Assembly: GCA_017849585.1 (NCBI GenBank)
Contig: JAFIGT010000013.1
Location: forward strand, 1-64,000
Source of the DNA: Verrucomicrobium sp.
GTDB taxonomy: Bacteria; Verrucomicrobiota; Verrucomicrobiia; Methylacidiphilales; UBA1321
Direction of reading: 5' to 3'
DNA: 64,000 nucleotides
The stretch's first letter is position 1. The number at the start of each line of letters is the position of its first letter. The notes beneath the pieces are model-generated. The model did no database searches. It had not been told where the DNA came from and worked only from the letters and a program-made list of their open reading frames with translations. Positions 30,679 to 39,003 of this stretch are shown in pieces. Position numbers and translations under genes: made by a program.

Positions 30679-31485
30679 TCATATGGATATATCGTACATA
30701 GTGGCTGGAATATCGCGAAAGGCCCTTTTCACGATATAGCCAATTTGCACGGAGGTAGGTTCCATAATTTGAAGCTCTGAGAAAATTCGCACCAAGGTTC
30801 CAGCCACGGGATGAACTTCCAGATCTGAGTAGATGGCGTCTCTAGCTGCCTTGAAGACTTGCCGCTTGGGATGGTCCATCCAGTCCATTTTCTCAATGTC
30901 GATTAGCCAGTCAGCCACCGCGACGAATCGACAGTTCTGGGGATATTCGTATTCCAAGGAAACGTAATCGCGGCGAACCACTTCTCGATAGCGCGTTTTC
31001 GCCAGCTTAAGCAGCAAATGCTTGTCGCCGATGATCTTTTTATACTGTGCAAGCCAGCTGATGAGAGTATTGACGGCATACCTTATCTCGAGCCTGTATT
31101 CAGCGGCCTTCCAGAATGCGATATTCAGTGAACGATAGGCGTTGGCGTGACTCCAATCGCAACGGCTGATGGCACGGTGATAATAGTCGATGAGCTGGGG
31201 ATCGCGACAGTTCGCCCATTTATCGAGCTTGGAGGGGTACTTGGGAGGGCAATCGGGTATCATCGAGATCAGCTTTTCGACGCGAGTTTTCCGCAAGGAT
31301 GGGTTGTCGCTAATCCAAATCAGAATCTTAGGATCATTTCCTTGGCTGTCACAGGGGGGAATAGCGCTTGCAGGCGTCAGCGGAGGATAGGTTGGGCGTA
31401 TATTGGGCAATTCGTAATCGATTAAAGGCATGTAAGGTCTTTCTGTAATTAAGGTTGGTGTGTAGGCAGGTGGTGTTAATTCCAA
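30679..31485 (-). CDS. Hypothetical protein of the integrated element (268 aa)
   Basis: Not recognised. The first 50 residues are Pro-rich and look disordered; the rest is helical, with many basic and aromatic residues (for example RYREVVRRDYVSLEYEYP). No signal peptide or membrane helix. Its start overlaps the end of the Rep-like gene by 10 bases, so the two are translated together and may work together, for example as a replication accessory protein. The latter is inference from position only. Confidence 0.65.
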   Translation of the reverse strand: MELTPPAYTPTLITERPYMPLIDYELPNIRPTYPPLTPASAIPPCDSQGNDPKILIWISDNPSLRKTRVEKLISMIPDCPPKYPSKLDKWANCRDPQLIDYYHRAISRCDWSHANAYRSLNIAFWKAAEYRLEIRYAVNTLISWLAQYKKIIGDKHLLLKLAKTRYREVVRRDYVSLEYEYPQNCRFVAVADWLIDIEKMDWMDHPKRQVFKAARDAIYSDLEVHPVAGTLVRIFSELQIMEPTSVQIGYIVKRAFRDIPATMYDISI

Positions 31486-32783
31486 TCGACGTCAGCAAGC
31501 GGGATGGCCTTGACGTGGTTCCAGCCATCATTACGCCTGGCCCTGGGAACCCCGATGTACTCAGAGTTCTTTGCATTCATGGAGCCAAAGCCCTGGATAT
31601 GCCTGATGGACTTGGGATAGTGAGAGATCAGGCTGACTCCGTTGATAAAGTCCCGTACTTCATTGTTGATTTGCCAGGCTGGGCGTTCTCCAGTTGTCAC
31701 CATTCTCTGCCAGTCCATTCGATAGCGAGGATTGAGGTTAATGGGCTTGATCAGATAGCGTAACGCGGACTTGAGGGAGGATTGGGTGTTGATGCGGCGA
31801 ATGCAGACGGATGCCTCCAGGGAGGTAGGGGCATCAACATGCTCGAGCAACGTATTGATGTATTGCTGAAGCTCGTTGATGGTGGTGTCGTCTAGGTCTG
31901 TAGCGTCGACTACTCCGTGCAAGTGAGGGCAGATCTCAAGCGGGAGAAATTGTCGAACTGAAACCTCGTCGCTCATGTAGAATCCGCTGATAGCGGTCTT
32001 GTTGACGCGACTGTACAGCTGAAGGCCAGTGCGAAGCAGGCTCCAATAGGTCCTCAGGTTGCTGGCATTGATGTGCGTGAATGGGATAGAGCCCTTGATC
32101 GAAATGGTGATGAACCAGAAAGTACCTTTGCTGAAGTGAGGGAGAAACTCCTTCCAAAGCTGCGTCGCTGCAGCGTAGGCACAGCGAGGGCACCAGTAAT
32201 GATTCTTGCAACGTTTATGATCAACCCCGCAGAGGCAGACGCTTTGCAGGAATGGAGGATGGGCAAAGACGAGCATGCCTAGATTGGCAAGGAATGCATC
32301 AATGTAGGCTTCATGGCTGAACTGAACCTTCTTCATGCCTGAGATGAGGAGTCGAGATTGAGTACGATCCAGTAATTTAATATTCGATACGACCTCACTA
32401 AGATTAGCTAGATTAAGGGAGTCGATTGTCTTTAATCCTTTTCTTATGTCAGAGTCTGTTAATAGGTCATTTGCTAAGCTAGTATATTTATATAGGCAGG
32501 TGTCATCTTCGATAGGTTTGAGCACGTAAGTAACGTCTCCTCCTTCGAAAACGGGGGCTTCAGGGGCGGCATTAGGACAAATGGAGTCCGCTGGGGCGCT
32601 TGTCGCGATGTTACAAACAGGCAGGACGGTTGGACTGACCGCAATTTGTCCTGAGGTGTTAGAGTTTAGCGACAGCGTGTCGCTAAGTTCGCTGGAGCAG
32701 GCGTGGTTATCGATCTGTTCCTCAGCATTGGTTTTGCTTTGAAAGGCATGCATATAATTCTTCAGTTGATTTAAAATATTCAT
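31476..32783 (-). CDS. HUH-type Rep protein with zinc finger, putative rolling-circle initiator
   Basis: Product of 435 residues with the three motifs of rolling-circle replication initiators: FITISI (224-229, motif 1), PHLHG with His287 and His289 (motif 2, metal binding), and ALRYLIKP with the likely nucleophile Tyr343 (motif 3, pattern Y-x-x-K). Before them five cysteines (183, 185, 192, 198, 201) with CPRC form a zinc-binding motif, as in several plasmid Rep and phage proteins. The first 90 residues look disordered. It would nick one DNA strand at an origin and stay bound through tyrosine. Next to an integrase this points to an element that replicates after excision. The motifs are seen; activity is inferred. 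Confidence 0.7.
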   Translation of the reverse strand: MNILNQLKNYMHAFQSKTNAEEQIDNHACSSELSDTLSLNSNTSGQIAVSPTVLPVCNIATSAPADSICPNAAPEAPVFEGGDVTYVLKPIEDDTCLYKYTSLANDLLTDSDIRKGLKTIDSLNLANLSEVVSNIKLLDRTQSRLLISGMKKVQFSHEAYIDAFLANLGMLVFAHPPFLQSVCLCGVDHKRCKNHYWCPRCAYAAATQLWKEFLPHFSKGTFWFITISIKGSIPFTHINASNLRTYWSLLRTGLQLYSRVNKTAISGFYMSDEVSVRQFLPLEICPHLHGVVDATDLDDTTINELQQYINTLLEHVDAPTSLEASVCIRRINTQSSLKSALRYLIKPINLNPRYRMDWQRMVTTGERPAWQINNEVRDFINGVSLISHYPKSIRHIQGFGSMNAKNSEYIGVPRARRNDGWNHVKAIPLADVDWN

Positions 32784-32871
32784 AGTTTAAGGCACGACGG
32801 TTCCGTATGCCTCAGATCGTGTGATCTGAGGCAGGGACGGAGTTTGGAGAACTCTTACTGACGACTAGGTC

Positions 32872-33438
32872 TTAAGCGGCCTTCTTCAGTTCGATCTCAA
32901 ATGGGATTTGAGGGGCGGCCTTATCTGCCTCGATAGCTTCTGCCACTTGCTCCGCTTCAGATAAAATCGTAGAGCCGCTTTTCTCGACCCATTTTTTTAA
33001 CGCTTTGAGTTTCTGCTTGGGGACCTTCAATTTGATTTCCTCAAAATCAATAGCCGCCTGTTCTTGAGGCTGATCATTCTCCAATCCCTTTTTCAAGGCC
33101 GCTTCTTCCCTGTCGAGTTTGGATGCGAGGTCATGAGCGTCCGCGAACGTCTTGACGCTTCCATCCAGAATCGCGCGTTCGACGTCGTCCTTCCGCTTGA
33201 AGACCTTCCGATAGCGTTGAATCTTCCTCTTCTCTCCCGGGAAATATTTATCGAGAAACTTTCCCTGCTCACCACGGGGCAGTGCCACATAGATCGGTTC
33301 GAGCGCCTCGATAAATTTCAACGAAAGATCCAATACCTTTCCATCTGCCTGTTGTATTTCCTGGTAGATGGCGATGATTGCGGTCAGGTCTCCATCATTG
33401 GCATTGTTATCGTCGGGTTTGTTGGCAATTTCTGACAT
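32872..33438 (-). CDS. Hypothetical coiled-coil protein of the integrated element (188 aa)
   Basis: Not recognised. Highly charged and almost wholly helical: residues about 15-60 helical, about 75-120 Lys/Arg/Glu-rich with KRKDDVERAILDGSVKTFADAHDLASKL (resembling a ParB-like or Rep-accessory helical segment), and a Lys/Glu tail. No membrane segment. It lies 88 bases upstream of the Rep-like gene and shares its strand, so a DNA-binding accessory role is possible but unproven. Confidence 0.6.
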   Translation of the reverse strand: MSEIANKPDDNNANDGDLTAIIAIYQEIQQADGKVLDLSLKFIEALEPIYVALPRGEQGKFLDKYFPGEKRKIQRYRKVFKRKDDVERAILDGSVKTFADAHDLASKLDREEAALKKGLENDQPQEQAAIDFEEIKLKVPKQKLKALKKWVEKSGSTILSEAEQVAEAIEADKAAPQIPFEIELKKAA

Positions 33439-33495
33439 GATAATATCTTTCTTTCTAGGAGCAGTGCTCCTTTAGTTTGTTAAGGATGAATAATT

Positions 33496-33508
33496 TGTGG
33501 GTGTTTTT
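33496..33508. repeat. Left arm of a 13-bp inverted repeat flanking the excisionase-like gene
   Basis: TGTGGGTGTTTTT, exact inverse of the sequence at 33918-33930. The pair encloses the 98-aa gene, one copy in each flanking gap. May be operator or Xis/Int arm sites. Confidence 0.5.
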
Positions 33509-33549
33509 TGATTATTGGCACCTACTGAAATGGCGAGTAGCCCACGGCG

Positions 33550-33846
33550 CTAGCTATAAGCTTTTGCCTCTCCAATCAGCTTTTGGACTTCGTTCGCTGG
33601 AATGAGAATGCGACCGTTGCCCGGCTTGATGCACTTAATCTTACCCTTATAAAGAAGACGATACGTGAAGGTCTTCTCTCTACCGAAAAGCGAGGCAAAT
33701 TCAATCGGCGTGAAAGCGACTCGATCAGTCTGGATTTTGCTACCCACGTCCAGCACTGCAAGCAACTCTGCGCCTTTTGATGCCTCTACTGCTTCTTTGT
33801 TAATCATTACAGGGTCAACAATGCCTTGAAGAAAGCACCTCATCAA
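33550..33846 (-). CDS. Excisionase-like helix-turn-helix protein
   Basis: 98 residues. Residues about 43-92 fit the excisionase/MerR-like HTH_17 pattern: an initial FTPIEFASLFG helix, a second helix, the basic wing KIKCIKPGNGRILIP, then a closing helix EVQKLIG. Such proteins direct integrases toward excision or select the site. The real start may be an internal ATG (residue 14, MINKEAVEAS). A perfect palindrome (33876-33898) sits just upstream, and a 13-bp inverted repeat flanks the gene, which fits autoregulation. Confidence 0.7.
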   Translation of the reverse strand: MMRCFLQGIVDPVMINKEAVEASKGAELLAVLDVGSKIQTDRVAFTPIEFASLFGREKTFTYRLLYKGKIKCIKPGNGRILIPANEVQKLIGEAKAYS

Positions 33847-33875
33847 CTGAAGCCCCGTTTGAAGATAATTCTGTC

Positions 33876-33898
33876 AAAAGTAGTTCTAAACTACTTTT
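33876..33898. promoter_or_regulatory. Perfect palindrome upstream of the excisionase-like gene
   Basis: AAAAGTAGTT-cta-AACTACTTTT: 10-bp arms, no mismatch. It starts 30 bases upstream of the ATG at 33846, where an operator would lie. No gene in the surrounding 33847-34110. Confidence 0.55.
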
Positions 33899-33917
33899 CA
33901 AGTTGACACTTCCATCC

Positions 33918-33930
33918 AAAAACACCCACA
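33918..33930. repeat. Right arm of the 13-bp inverted repeat
   Basis: AAAAACACCCACA, exact inverse of 33496-33508, on the far side of the excisionase-like gene. Confidence 0.5.
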
Positions 33931-34110
33931 CATGAGTGACATTATTCTAGTCAGCACATGCGACCGCATGCCTTCGTCCTCTCACGTCGTCATGCGTGAA
34001 ACTCATCACCGTCACATCCCCTCAATTCATATCACTCGTCTCTAATTCAATAGCGCTATACTTGCGGCCCTGAGGTAGGCATGATGGAATTACTTTACTA
34101 TGATTCTGCC

Positions 34111-34911
34111 TCAATCTGAATTAGGCTCATGCAATTTAGCTAGTTTTTTAATAATGGCTTCAATTTTGGACCATGGAAATGCCTCTAGCTTTTTGAAATC
34201 CTCTTGCGCCGACTTAAAATTGTGTCGCCAGTGAGCCGGTAACTGCCCCATAGGAATCTTCTGAAAATGTATTAAGTCGTATGCTTCTATTCTTGGCCAT
34301 AGTTTAACAGCGTTCTGGTCATTTGATCGCTTGCGCTTATCAATACCTAATTGCTGCCGCTCATGGGCTAGCCAGTCCTTAAATTCTTTAATCAGTGAGT
34401 GATCAGATTTGTTCAGATTATAGCTTTCTAAATTTACGGATGACCATAATCCAGTGCCTTCATTGATCTCATGTTTGACAAGAGCATCTACTCTAGAATC
34501 CAATTCTTTGGATACGTCGGTAGCTATACTCGATAAATCCTTCACATTATCCAAAACTCCATTCCATCGGCTTAGATGCTCCACAAGGAGTTCGAGCAAG
34601 TAGTCGCTAATCTGCTGGTACGCTTTTAGGCGACCTAGTAATCTATTTGTTTTGCTTTCTCCGTTCAAAAAGCTTGCTAACGCCAATTGCTTATCAAAAG
34701 ATAGCCTCAGCCACTTTTCGCCAAAGTAGTATTTTCCAGTTTTGCGCTTATACAGTTCATAGATGTATGGAGCCTGTGGCTTTTCGATCCAAAGAAGTGT
34801 CTCCAGATACTCTTCTTTATTGATTGAATGCGAAAATCGCCACCACCAATTGTATTTTTCTATGCAGTTTTTAAAATCGGCCGGAATCGGCGTCAACTCT
34901 GTGTTGGCCAT
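34111..34911 (-). CDS. Hypothetical protein of the integrated element (266 aa)
   Basis: Not recognised. Helical, Trp- and Lys-rich chain of 266 residues without signal peptide or membrane helix. The N-terminal part has several tryptophans (NWWWRFSHS), the middle looks like a coiled coil (about 95-150). AT-rich codon use differs from the GC-rich host genes to the right. It lies between the excisionase-like gene and the integrase, a place that often carries cargo, so it could be a defence or accessory gene; nothing in the sequence shows which. Confidence 0.6.
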   Translation of the reverse strand: MANTELTPIPADFKNCIEKYNWWWRFSHSINKEEYLETLLWIEKPQAPYIYELYKRKTGKYYFGEKWLRLSFDKQLALASFLNGESKTNRLLGRLKAYQQISDYLLELLVEHLSRWNGVLDNVKDLSSIATDVSKELDSRVDALVKHEINEGTGLWSSVNLESYNLNKSDHSLIKEFKDWLAHERQQLGIDKRKRSNDQNAVKLWPRIEAYDLIHFQKIPMGQLPAHWRHNFKSAQEDFKKLEAFPWSKIEAIIKKLAKLHEPNSD

Positions 34912-34995
34912 AAGCGAGCTAATTTATTAGAACTTTAGATTTTTGCGTTTGCTTCTGCGTCCTTGAAGGAGTTGACAATAAATGCGCCTCGTAGT

Positions 34996-36225
34996 TTATT
35001 TGCGCTCTTTTCCTTTAGCCTTCGCTCCGTTTTCCTCTTTATCCAGCAAACCAAAACTTACCTTCGACATAGCGGATTGGGCATGCTCATCACGCAGGTG
35101 CCCATACACCTTCATGGCAAGTGCCCCGCCGTCTTTATGACCCATAATCTTTGCGACAGTGGGAATGTCGATACCCGCTTCAATGGCTGTAGTGGCAAAT
35201 AGGTGGCGTAGATCATGGTGACCGATTCGAGGCGCAGATGCATTCTTGCAGGCTCGTTCGAGAAAGCCTCGACACTCTTTCAATCGGAGAACGGGCGTTT
35301 CAAGTGATTCGTCCTTTCTCGATTCTCTCATTTTTTCGAGCAAGGCTCGACATTCAAAAATCATCGGGACATCACGAGGCTCGCCGTTTTTGGTCACTCG
35401 CAAGGTGATCCGTCCACTACTGAAATTCACGTCCTTCCACAGGATATTATTGGCCTCCGTTTGACGCGCACCGGTATAAGCAAGCAGACGAACCATCTCT
35501 GAGGCAGCCATATTATCGCGACAGCCAGCGTTTTCGATCTCCTTAACTACTGCCATGAATTGTGCCCGGCTAGGCAACAGCAATCGTTTCGTTTTTTGTC
35601 GCCCCCGCTTGATGCTTTTATCTCGCGCTGGATTCACAAACAGATGCCCAGACTCCACCGCAATATCAAGTACATGGCGCAGTGCATCCAAAGCAGAATT
35701 AAATGTCGTGGCCGAGACCCCGGTTGAATTCCGGGAAGGCTTATGAGCTCCGTTAGGAATGTGCGGAGTCGCACTTGACCTCACCCTTAATGCCCATTCA
35801 CGCACCATTGGAACGGTGATCTTCCTGATGTTAAGCCCACCAATCTCGGGCCATGTTTTGAAAATGCGCTTGATCCCAGCCTCCTGGAAGCGTTTGGTGC
35901 CTTCGGCTATTTCCACGCTACGCTGGAAGTTCTGGCGGTAGATTTCAACGGCTTCGGCAAAGGTAATTGTACCCTCAGCCACCTTTATCCCCTTGGATCG
36001 CTGCTGCCGGGCATTACCCATCAGTACTTGTAACTTCTCTTCCGCGACAGACTTAAGCGTTGTCTTAAGAGATTTCCAAATTTCCTTGCCACCAACAAAA
36101 ATTCTCGCGTAGTATCTACCATTGCTGTGACGGTAGAGATTCGGCACATTGGTTTTCGTCCAACCGGGCGTTGCGGAGTTTTTCACAGGTTTGCAATTAA
36201 TTCTTGCCAAACTGTATAAAAACAC
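34996..36225 (-). CDS. Tyrosine recombinase (phage-type integrase)
   Basis: Catalyses site-specific insertion and excision. 409 residues with an N-terminal arm-binding region (about 25-60, YRHSNGRYYARI), a SAM-like core-binding domain (about 85-200) and a catalytic domain with all key residues: Arg254 (TGARQTE), His337-x-x-Arg340 (HDLRH), His363 (GHKDG) and Tyr374 (KVYGHL). Active site is intact. The frame opens at GTG 36225; a second GTG at 36186 is as plausible and no ribosome-binding site decides. The start lies only 61 bases before tRNA-Lys, the likely attachment gene. Confidence 0.92.
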   Translation of the reverse strand: MFLYSLARINCKPVKNSATPGWTKTNVPNLYRHSNGRYYARIFVGGKEIWKSLKTTLKSVAEEKLQVLMGNARQQRSKGIKVAEGTITFAEAVEIYRQNFQRSVEIAEGTKRFQEAGIKRIFKTWPEIGGLNIRKITVPMVREWALRVRSSATPHIPNGAHKPSRNSTGVSATTFNSALDALRHVLDIAVESGHLFVNPARDKSIKRGRQKTKRLLLPSRAQFMAVVKEIENAGCRDNMAASEMVRLLAYTGARQTEANNILWKDVNFSSGRITLRVTKNGEPRDVPMIFECRALLEKMRESRKDESLETPVLRLKECRGFLERACKNASAPRIGHHDLRHLFATTAIEAGIDIPTVAKIMGHKDGGALAMKVYGHLRDEHAQSAMSKVSFGLLDKEENGAKAKGKERK

Positions 36226-36235
36226 CGTATAAAAA
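36211..36235 (+). repeat. Right copy of att-like imperfect repeat
   Basis: Two GTATA cores separated by about 9 bases, overlapping the integrase start. Similar to 29452-29474 in the same orientation. Could be an element end or an integrase-binding site. Confidence 0.3.
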
Positions 36236-36286
36236 GCAATGTTTCAACGGCTTGGAATCTTTTAAGTTGTTGGTAATAAGTTTAAT

Positions 36287-36362
36287 GCCTCGGTAGCTCA
36301 GTTGGTAGAGCAGGTGACTCTTAATCACTTGGTCCAAGGTTCGAGTCCTTGCCGGGGCACCA
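36287..36362 (+). tRNA. tRNA-Lys (CTT)
   Basis: 76 bases fold into a full cloverleaf: acceptor GCCTCGG/CCGGGGC (one G-T pair), D stem GCTC/GAGC, anticodon stem GGTGA/TCACT with loop CTCTTAA and anticodon CTT at 36320-36322, T arm CAAGG-TTCGAGT-CCTTG, discriminator A and an encoded CCA. Intact. It is next to the integrase, and is the probable attachment gene of the element, although the integrase lies on its 5' side. Confidence 0.96.
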
Positions 36363-36655
36363 CTAACTCCTTAGTGGACAACGAGAATTGAGCCGCTCGT
36401 TCCGAAAATGATGTCCATCCACGGACCCTCCTTCACGTTACACAAAGTTTTCCACACTAATTCGGGACAACCTCATCCCGTGTGATTTCCAACTTTCTCC
36501 CTCCCCTCGGAATCACTTGGTCTGTCCCAAAATTACACAGGATGTTACACAAACAGGGGGTGAATTTGGGGTGGTTTTGGAGGTGACTTCTGATCTTTTC
36601 GGTATCACTGTTTTTCCCATTAGGATCACGCCAAACACCACCCTAAATAATTTTT
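36363..36655. other. Gap downstream of tRNA-Lys
   Basis: No gene seen. It has three similar short motifs (GTTACACAAA, GTTACACAAA, ATTACACAGG) and AT-rich ends; no duplicate of the tRNA 3' end was found by eye. Confidence 0.3.
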
Positions 36656-37111
36656 ATGATTCATCTCGAACTTAAAGAGGGCAACGTCATTCCAAATATT
36701 TCAGAGCTTCTTGAAAAGCATCACGAATATGGAGGTTCCATAGTTCAATACAAACGGGTATTCTCTATGATATCAGTTTGTCATAAGAGCTGTAAATATA
36801 TATGGGTAGCACCTGGGAATAGTCGAGTCTATGCAGGATTAAAACACACACTTTTCTGTGCAGCCTTTGGTTGGTGGTCTCTTTTTGGATTTGTCTGGAC
36901 GATTGCAGCCTTAGTCCAAAATTTAACAGGAGGAATCAACGTAACCTCGACATTAATTGGCTCATCAAAGCCCGGACTTCAATATCAATCAAATGACGAT
37001 CAAACAAACAAGGAGCAGCAACGTCTCTTTATAATTCAGTTCCTAGTGTTTGCTACGCTATTCATACTATTTGCCACGCTTGCTTATCGAGGCTCCACAC
37101 ATCCGAAATAA
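36656..37111 (+). CDS. Hypothetical membrane protein
   Basis: 151 residues with two hydrophobic segments (about 65-87 and 124-144). No family recognised and no ribosome-binding site is visible. It is AT-richer than genes to the right and may be part of transferred DNA. Ends before a strong hairpin shared with the convergent gene. Confidence 0.45.
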   Translation: MIHLELKEGNVIPNISELLEKHHEYGGSIVQYKRVFSMISVCHKSCKYIWVAPGNSRVYAGLKHTLFCAAFGWWSLFGFVWTIAALVQNLTGGINVTSTLIGSSKPGLQYQSNDDQTNKEQQRLFIIQFLVFATLFILFATLAYRGSTHPK

Positions 37112-37185
37112 GATTCTCTATATACCTGATAAATGGGGACAGGCATCTTTACCGAAACGGAAGGCGTAATCCATCACGTTCCCAC

Positions 37186-37229
37186 CCAACAAGAACCCCC
37201 AAGGTTAATCACCTTGGGGTTCTTGTTGG
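37186..37229. terminator. Long hairpin between convergent genes
   Basis: A nearly perfect 19-bp stem (CCAACAAGAAC.../...GTTCTTGTTGG) with one bulged C and the loop TAATC. It lies between a rightward and a leftward gene, so it could stop both; no T-run follows on either side. Confidence 0.65.
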
Positions 37230-37240
37230 AGAGGAAACCG

Positions 37241-37822
37241 TTACGGAACCGTAAGACGAGCGGGGGCCGATTGTGTTGTCGTAGTCGTCGTGCTTGATTG
37301 CACGGGTACGGGGGCAACCGGCGCGCTGGTGGTGCTCGTGGTTTGGACAGTTTCCGCAATCACTTTTCCATTCATGTCCTGGAGAGCGATGGTAATTGGC
37401 CGATCGCCATCATAGGCCGATGTCAGCTTGGTCGAGGCAATGATCGTGCCTTTCGCATTGCGGATTTTGTACCGGTGATCACTCGGAATGGCCGAGATAT
37501 CACTTCCATCCAGATCCGTCAAATGACCGACATAGGTGCCCTCAGCGTCATAGATGCGACCATTGGGCCGGACAAATACCTGATACCCTGTCTTGATGGA
37601 TCCGTTATAGGAACTTCTCAGATAGAGCGTCCGAGTTTTCACAAATGTCTTGGTAGTCGTGACAGACTCCGTAGCGACTACCGGAGGAGTTGCCACCGGA
37701 GCCGAAACGGTGCTGGTGGTCGTTGTGGTTTCAGTTTGCGCCAGAAGCGGAGAGCCGGCGCCCAGCAGAACCAGCGCGAGTAGAGCGGCCATTTTTCGGC
37801 TGTTTTTTATTTTTTTATCCAT
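37241..37822 (-). CDS. Hypothetical exported protein with Thr/Val-rich ends
   Basis: 193 residues. Signal peptide residues about 1-28 (cleavage near LLAQ). Two low-complexity Thr/Ser/Ala/Pro segments (about 30-60 and 160-190) flank a compact domain (about 60-155) with GYQVFVRPNGRIYDAEGTYVGHL. No family recognised; likely periplasmic or outer-surface. Confidence 0.7.
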   Translation of the reverse strand: MDKKIKNSRKMAALLALVLLGAGSPLLAQTETTTTTSTVSAPVATPPVVATESVTTTKTFVKTRTLYLRSSYNGSIKTGYQVFVRPNGRIYDAEGTYVGHLTDLDGSDISAIPSDHRYKIRNAKGTIIASTKLTSAYDGDRPITIALQDMNGKVIAETVQTTSTTSAPVAPVPVQSSTTTTTTQSAPARLTVP

Positions 37823-38056
37823 ATAGATATTTTTTTAAGGTTTGAATGACTCTCACTCTGCGAAGTCATTTTCTGCTATGTCTTTTGAATCTATTTTCTA
37901 TAAACCTCAACCCATACCGGGAGGTTGTCAAACGACAGATTCGACCCTTAATTCGACGAGTTTATTTAGCATTCACAATAGTCCCGTCGGATAATTCTCT
38001 ATTTACGAGCGGTCAAAAAATGCTCAGACTTTACGAAACTACACGGGAGACAATCG

Positions 38057-38998
38057 ATGAATGGGTCTATTTTTTCGAACGACACAATGGAACGGCGAAT
38101 TTCTTTAATTGCGGGACAGCGCGCTCTTTTAGTGCGGACCATACTCCCGCTCGTCCTGTGGACATTTCTCTCCGCATCGTTACTTCGCGCCGAGGATCTC
38201 ACTCTCACGGATGGTACCGTTTACAAGAACATCACCGTCACCAAGGTCGACCCCGATGGTCTGCGCATCATTCACTCCGACGGTGGCGGCAAGGTGCTTT
38301 TCACGCAGTTGCCAGAAGCCACTCAGCAAAAATATCATTACGATCCGGCCGCCGCTCAAAAATTTGCCGCCGCCCAGGAAGCCAAGAAACGCGCCGACCT
38401 CGAACGCGCCTTGAAGCAATCCTCCGAGGCAGCTGCGGCTGAAGCAGCAAACCCGACGCCGAAAGCGGCCGCTTCCACTACGACTGAACCCGAGAAGAAG
38501 ATCTGGGCCCGGACCATTCCAGACAAGATCCTGCAAATGGTTAAAGGGGATCTGGTCTTTCTGGATGGAAACAAGTTCTCCAATTTTGACGAGCAAAAAC
38601 TCGCCCCGGTTCGCTACTATGCGATCTACTATTCCGCGAGTTGGTGTGGTCCCTGCCGCGAATTCACGCCACAGCTGATCAAGTTCTATAATGAATTCAA
38701 GCCAGAACACCCCAGCTTCGAACTCATCTTCGTCAGCTCGGATCGCGACGAGTCCGGCATGCTTCAATACATGCGCGCCGATACGATGACATGGCCAGCC
38801 GTCCGTTTTTCAGCCATCCCTCGTAATAGCGAAGGCAAGCGGATGCGTTCCGGCATTTCCCAGTATGCTGGCAATGGCATTCCCGACCTGGTGCTGGTGG
38901 ATGCCATGGATGGCTCCGTCATGTCCGACAGCTACAATGGCCAGGAATATCTCGGCCCGCACAAAGTGATGAACGACATTCCCAAGATGGTTAAATGA
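38057..38998 (+). CDS. Exported thioredoxin-fold protein (nucleoredoxin/TlpA-like)
   Basis: 313 residues. The ATG at 38057 has GGGAGA 6 bases upstream; an inner ATG at 38087 would also give a signal peptide (about 11-46, ending LLRA). After a short beta-rich region (about 47-85), an Ala/Lys/Glu-rich helical linker follows, then a thioredoxin domain (about 170-305) with the redox motif WCGPC and the tryparedoxin/nucleoredoxin-like FVSSDRDESGMLQYM. Likely a periplasmic thiol-disulphide oxidoreductase; redox partner unknown. It ends 5 bases before the convergent OYE gene. Confidence 0.85.
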   Translation: MNGSIFSNDTMERRISLIAGQRALLVRTILPLVLWTFLSASLLRAEDLTLTDGTVYKNITVTKVDPDGLRIIHSDGGGKVLFTQLPEATQQKYHYDPAAAQKFAAAQEAKKRADLERALKQSSEAAAAEAANPTPKAAASTTTEPEKKIWARTIPDKILQMVKGDLVFLDGNKFSNFDEQKLAPVRYYAIYYSASWCGPCREFTPQLIKFYNEFKPEHPSFELIFVSSDRDESGMLQYMRADTMTWPAVRFSAIPRNSEGKRMRSGISQYAGNGIPDLVLVDAMDGSVMSDSYNGQEYLGPHKVMNDIPKMVK

Positions 38999-39003
38999 CC
39001 TCG

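Noticed and set aside
36363-36655. Possible second tRNA or att copy downstream of tRNA-Lys
   Set aside because: No cloverleaf and no repeat of the tRNA end was found by eye.
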